Source: an uncultured Bacillota bacterium (lineage in GTDB: Bacteria > Bacillota > Clostridia > Christensenellales > UBA1242). From it: a stretch of 32,693 nt of DNA. The stretch is from NCBI GenBank assembly GCA_949282835.1, contig CASDQU010000038.1, positions 1 through 32,693 on the forward strand, in the 5' to 3' direction. Below the pieces are notes generated by a model. It saw nothing but the letters and a program-made list of their open reading frames with translations. It had not been told where the DNA came from and did no database searches. This document shows positions 30,341 through 32,693 of this stretch, one piece after another (position 1 is the stretch's first letter; each line of letters starts with the position of its first letter). The position numbers and the translations under genes are program-made.

Positions 30341-30757
30341 TTAATTTGTACTTTTTTTGATATTAACACAAATAATACCGCAGATTGCTCCAATAATTGC
30401 TCCAAATACTATATCGGTCAAAAGTGTTATATCAAAACTGAAGCTGCCATTTAAAATTGAAAATACTAAAAATGCCATTATTGTATAGATAAAGCCAATT
30501 AAAAGACCACAAATCAAACCTAATTCCTTAGATTTTTTTAGCCCCAAAAACACCCCTAAGAATACACTGATACCTTTGATAACCTGATTGACTGGCATAA
30601 TAATGCTATCTGAAATATTGGTAAATTTCAAGATGAAAGCAAATACAAGTATTAATACCAGTGAAACCGATAAAGCGATTAAACTACCCTTTAAAATGTA
30701 TTTTAAAATAGGTGATGTATTTGTTTTTAATTCTCTTACTTTTGCCTTCTTTTTCAT
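30341..30757 (-). CDS. TIGR04086/YrzE-type small membrane protein
   Basis: The 138-residue protein has a basic N-terminus (KKKAKVRELK) and four hydrophobic segments at about 18-47, 57-77, 80-104 and 112-132. The middle part reads VNQVIKGISVFLGVFLGLKK followed by SKELGLICGLLIGFIYT. This glycine-patterned four-helix layout is that of the TIGR04086 family, commonly found next to yajC and secD in Clostridia. Its function is unknown. AAAAGGAGTCAATC precedes the ATG. It lies 81 bases upstream of the secD start, but secD has its own promoter. Confidence 0.75.
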   Translation of the reverse strand: MKKKAKVRELKTNTSPILKYILKGSLIALSVSLVLILVFAFILKFTNISDSIIMPVNQVIKGISVFLGVFLGLKKSKELGLICGLLIGFIYTIMAFLVFSILNGSFSFDITLLTDIVFGAIIGAICGIICVNIKKSTN

Positions 30758-30855
30758 GATTGACTCCTTTTTATAAATTTATACATTTTTGCTTGTCCAA
30801 ACTATCCTGTATATTTTCTTTTGCAAATTCGTTATTGTAAAATATGATGTTAAAT

Positions 30856-30896
30856 AAAAAAAAATAACCATTCTCATAATCTAAAATGGTTATTTT
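30856..30896 (-). terminator. terminator of the Cys-His-Asp protein gene
   Basis: A perfect 12-bp stem (30861-30872 with 30885-30896; AAAATAACCATT and its complement) is followed on the minus strand by a run of nine Ts. It lies 20 bases after the stop codon at 30916. Confidence 0.92.
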
Positions 30897-30915
30897 AAAT
30901 GGTTTTCGACAAAAA

Positions 30916-31692
30916 CTACATTTGTCTATCCTTATCTTTAATCTCTCCTAAAAACTTTTTATAATCTCTAACTACCGATGTATAATTTTGTAGCTGGTTA
31001 TCGCTATTTTCTAAAAAATCATTTCTATCATATAAATAAGTGATAAAGCCAAAAGCATTAAATCTTCTATTAACCATATTGCTTTTGCCCAACATATATC
31101 CTTCATTTGATTTCAATGTTGGTCTGGCAAAATTTTTATAATCTTGTTTTATTGTTTCTTTTTCTAACACTTGAATTGGCTTAAATTTAAAAAGTTTAAA
31201 ATATAAATCTTTGCTCATCACCATATAATTTGCGCCATCAAAAACAAATTCCTTATTTTCGACATTGAAAGTCGCGATTGAATGGAATAGTCCATCACCC
31301 ATATCATATGGATTAATTTTTCCAAAATTCAATTTGCAAGGAAATTTTGACTTATATACAAAACTATATGCAGAGAAATGACATTCCCCCACATGACAAT
31401 AAACTTTATTGCCAAAAATTGCATTTGCATTTATAAATAATCCGCCATAATGAGAGGTATTTATCTCCATCCAAGGCACATCATCAATCTTACATTTAGT
31501 AACATCTAGACTTTGAAGCTCCTTTGCCTTATCATTCCTATAGAAAACTTCGCATAATCTTGGAATTTCATAACAAAAAAGTTCCCTTCCTTTTAATGAA
31601 TGGTATTTTAATCTTTCCTTCAATCTTTGTGAAAGTTCAACCTCTTTTTTTATACTTTCTTTTATGAAATTTTCTGAAGTATAAATGTTCAT
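30916..31692 (-). CDS. unknown protein with apparent Cys-His-Asp triad (transglutaminase-like)
   Basis: The 258-residue soluble protein was not recognised by overall sequence. Residues 99-156 show GEC with Cys104 at the start of a predicted helix (CHFSAYSFVYKS), then His137 in LFHSIATFNV and Asp152 in FVFDGANY. The order and spacing, a helix-start Cys then strand His then strand Asp, resemble transglutaminase/papain-like folds, so a cysteine peptidase, amidase or transferase is possible. No signal peptide or membrane segment is seen, which suggests a cytoplasmic protein. The ATG at 31692 is chosen because the neighbouring terminator (31750-31788) lies within any longer reading. No Shine-Dalgarno is present and the predicted transcription start falls on this ATG. 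Its own promoter and terminator make it monocistronic. Confidence 0.55.
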   Translation of the reverse strand: MNIYTSENFIKESIKKEVELSQRLKERLKYHSLKGRELFCYEIPRLCEVFYRNDKAKELQSLDVTKCKIDDVPWMEINTSHYGGLFINANAIFGNKVYCHVGECHFSAYSFVYKSKFPCKLNFGKINPYDMGDGLFHSIATFNVENKEFVFDGANYMVMSKDLYFKLFKFKPIQVLEKETIKQDYKNFARPTLKSNEGYMLGKSNMVNRRFNAFGFITYLYDRNDFLENSDNQLQNYTSVVRDYKKFLGEIKDKDRQM

Positions 31693-31698
31693 GTGTAT

Positions 31699-31727
31699 AT
31701 GATAACATGTGGTTATACAAAAGTCAA
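31699..31727 (-). promoter_or_regulatory. promoter placed to give a leaderless transcript
   Basis: TTGACT (31727-31722), 17-base spacer, TATCAT (31704-31699) on the minus strand. Six bases separate the -10 from the ATG at 31692, so +1 would be the A of the start codon. Confidence 0.6.
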
Positions 31728-31749
31728 TTTTATTTTTGTAAAAAATGTT

Positions 31750-31788
31750 AAAAAAAGCTTGATAGTTTATAACCATCAAAAAGCTTTT
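31750..31788 (-). terminator. terminator of the GNAT gene
   Basis: On the minus strand AAAAGCTT and GAT (with a 3-base bulge between) pair with ATC and AAGCTTTT, and a run of seven Ts ends at 31750. It lies 18 bases after the GNAT stop codon. Confidence 0.75.
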
Positions 31789-31805
31789 AAAAACCAAATT
31801 AATTA

Positions 31806-32273
31806 TTAAATTTTATTTGAGAAAAGTAATCCTTCTCCTCCTTCATTTTTAATAATTTTGCCCTCATATTCCCAGCCTAATTTTCTGAAAAAATCAGGTG
31901 CTTGGTCTGTCCAAACATAAATTTTATCATAGCCTAATTCTTTCAATTTAGTACTAGCAAAATCAATCATCATTTTTGCATAGCCCTTACCCTTGAATTT
32001 ATCAAAAATCATAAGATTACAAAGCCATGGATTAATATTAAGATGATTGATAAGTCTGTTTTCTCTAAGAGTACAAAATCCTATAATTTCTCCATTATCT
32101 TCAAGAGCTACACCTAAAGGCAAAACATTCTTATTATTGCGCATATTGATAATATTTCCAGTTGAATGATTATAATCTAAAATTGGATTAAATTTTTTCC
32201 AATAGTTATAATTGCTCTCCGCAATAAACTTTACCTGTTCTTCTGTTAGCTGACTAAAAAGTTTAATATTCAT
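31806..32273 (-). CDS. GNAT family N-acetyltransferase
   Basis: The 155-residue protein has the GNAT fold pattern. Strand 4 reads LCNLMIFDKFKGKGYAKMMI with the acetyl-CoA pyrophosphate loop KFKGKGYA (the family's Q/RxxGxG/A). It is followed by LKELGYDKIYVWTDQAPDFF and RKLGWEYEG near the end. These enzymes transfer an acetyl group from acetyl-CoA to an amine; the substrate cannot be told. AAAAGGGGAGA precedes the ATG. It stands between yajC and the orphan gene, bounded by terminators on both sides, so it is probably monocistronic. Confidence 0.88.
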   Translation of the reverse strand: MNIKLFSQLTEEQVKFIAESNYNYWKKFNPILDYNHSTGNIINMRNNKNVLPLGVALEDNGEIIGFCTLRENRLINHLNINPWLCNLMIFDKFKGKGYAKMMIDFASTKLKELGYDKIYVWTDQAPDFFRKLGWEYEGKIIKNEGGEGLLFSNKI

Positions 32274-32326
32274 AATTTATCTCCCCTTTTTAATAAATTT
32301 TCAAAATAACAAAGACCATATAACAT

Positions 32327-32362
32327 AAAAGACGCTTTAATCAAAAGTTTAAAGTGTCTTTT
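32327..32362 (-). terminator. probable terminator of yajC
   Basis: Arms 32327-32340 and 32349-32362 (AAAAGACGCTTTAA and its near complement, one mismatch in 14) form a hairpin 9 bases beyond the yajC stop. Its T-run is only four long and lies within the stem, so it is weaker than the others in this window. Confidence 0.6.
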
Positions 32363-32370
32363 ATTAAAAT

Positions 32371-32693
32371 TTATTCTTTCTTTTTAGATTTTTTAGTAGA
32401 CTTCTTCTCGGTTTTTTCTGGGCTTTGCTCTTTCTGCTGAGTTTCTATTTCTTGTGACGCGATATTTTCTTCCTCTTTCTTGTCAACTTTATCTTCTACA
32501 ATCTTCTTTTCTTCATTAGATTTGACATCGTTAGGTTTATCTTCAGTCACAGCTTCTTCATCTTTGAAAACTGTATAGATAGCATAGGCGTCTACAGAAA
32601 TATATCCCTTTTTCTTATCTGTTCCTGTTTCTATAGTAACAATTTTTTTATCTTCTTCTAAATGAAGATCAACAATTGTGCCATAAACACCAC
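32371..32693 (-). CDS. yajC: Sec translocase accessory subunit YajC, C-terminal part (cut by window edge)
   Basis: Too short for a full reading; 107 codons are in the window, ending at TAA 32373-32371. Near the edge they read GVYGTIVDLHLEEDKKIVTI then ETGTDKKKGYISVDAYAIYT, which matches the YajC soluble domain (GxxGxV, then VTIET, then I-x-V-x-xxAI). After it comes a tail of about 60 residues very rich in Lys and Glu, ending KKSTKKSKKKE, longer than in most YajC. YajC assists the SecDF complex, and secD-secF lies 2 kb downstream on the same strand, which supports the call. Confidence 0.82.
   Translation of the reverse strand, partial: GVYGTIVDLHLEEDKKIVTIETGTDKKKGYISVDAYAIYTVFKDEEAVTEDKPNDVKSNEEKKIVEDKVDKKEEENIASQEIETQQKEQSPEKTEKKSTKKSKKKE

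Noticed and set aside
31693..31797. 35-residue N-terminal extension of the orphan protein
   Set aside because: It would be encoded across the GNAT terminator and the orphan gene's own promoter, so the start at 31692 is preferred.
1..32693. CRISPR array, tRNA/rRNA, insertion sequence or prophage
   Set aside because: No regularly spaced repeats, cloverleaf, transposase, integrase or phage structural gene was seen on either strand.

Overview
This window is AT-rich (about one third G+C by eye) and almost entirely coded on the minus strand. It is a chromosomal stretch of a low-GC Gram-positive, endospore-forming bacterium. A complete eight-gene spoIIIA operon, an Asp23 protein, a PolC-type protein, infC with an attenuator leader, and Firmicute-style -35/-10 promoters with strong Shine-Dalgarno sites all point to an AT-rich, probably uncultured Clostridia lineage. 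No rRNA, tRNA, CRISPR array, insertion sequence or phage gene was seen.

Layout in transcription order (high to low coordinates for the minus-strand units): (1) the 3' part of yajC, then a GNAT acetyltransferase, a possibly leaderless gene for a predicted Cys-His-Asp (transglutaminase-like) protein, and a TIGR04086-type membrane protein; (2) secD-secF from a consensus promoter overlapped by an inverted repeat; (3) rpsB-tsf with a structured leader; (4) on the plus strand, a two-gene HipA-like kinase module with its own perfect promoter, sitting where pyrH normally lies; (5) frr-uppS-cdsA-rseP-polC-like; (6) rimP-nusA-ylxR-ylxQ-infB-rbfA-nrnA-truB, then an endonuclease IV-like gene; (7) efp; (8) spoIIIAA to spoIIIAH; (9) asp23-nusB-xseA-proS-xseB and a CNNM-like membrane protein; (10) infC-rpmI-rplT, with rplT cut by the window edge.

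Most of the content is core information processing: translation initiation, elongation and recycling, ribosome maturation, transcription elongation, and protein export. Envelope lipid synthesis (UppS, CdsA), the SpoIIIA channel used during engulfment, and DNA repair are also present. The order follows the classical rpsB-tsf-pyrH-frr-uppS-cdsA-dxr-rseP-proS-polC-rimP-nusA superoperon, but it has been edited. pyrH and dxr are absent, proS has moved between xseA and xseB, and ribF does not follow truB.

Three points stand out. First, the gene at the polC position encodes only the PolC N-terminal region, OB fold and an intact DEDDh proofreading exonuclease, with no PHP or polymerase domain. Second, the HipA-like kinase lacks the N-terminal subdomain, and a small overlapping downstream gene resembles that missing piece, as in split HipST systems but in reversed order and without HipB. 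Third, the orphan gene at 30916-31692 carries an apparent Cys-His-Asp triad and a promoter placed so that its transcript may start at the AUG. Several leaders are also described: an AUU-started infC with attenuator, two abutting hairpins before rimP, and an S2-type leader.
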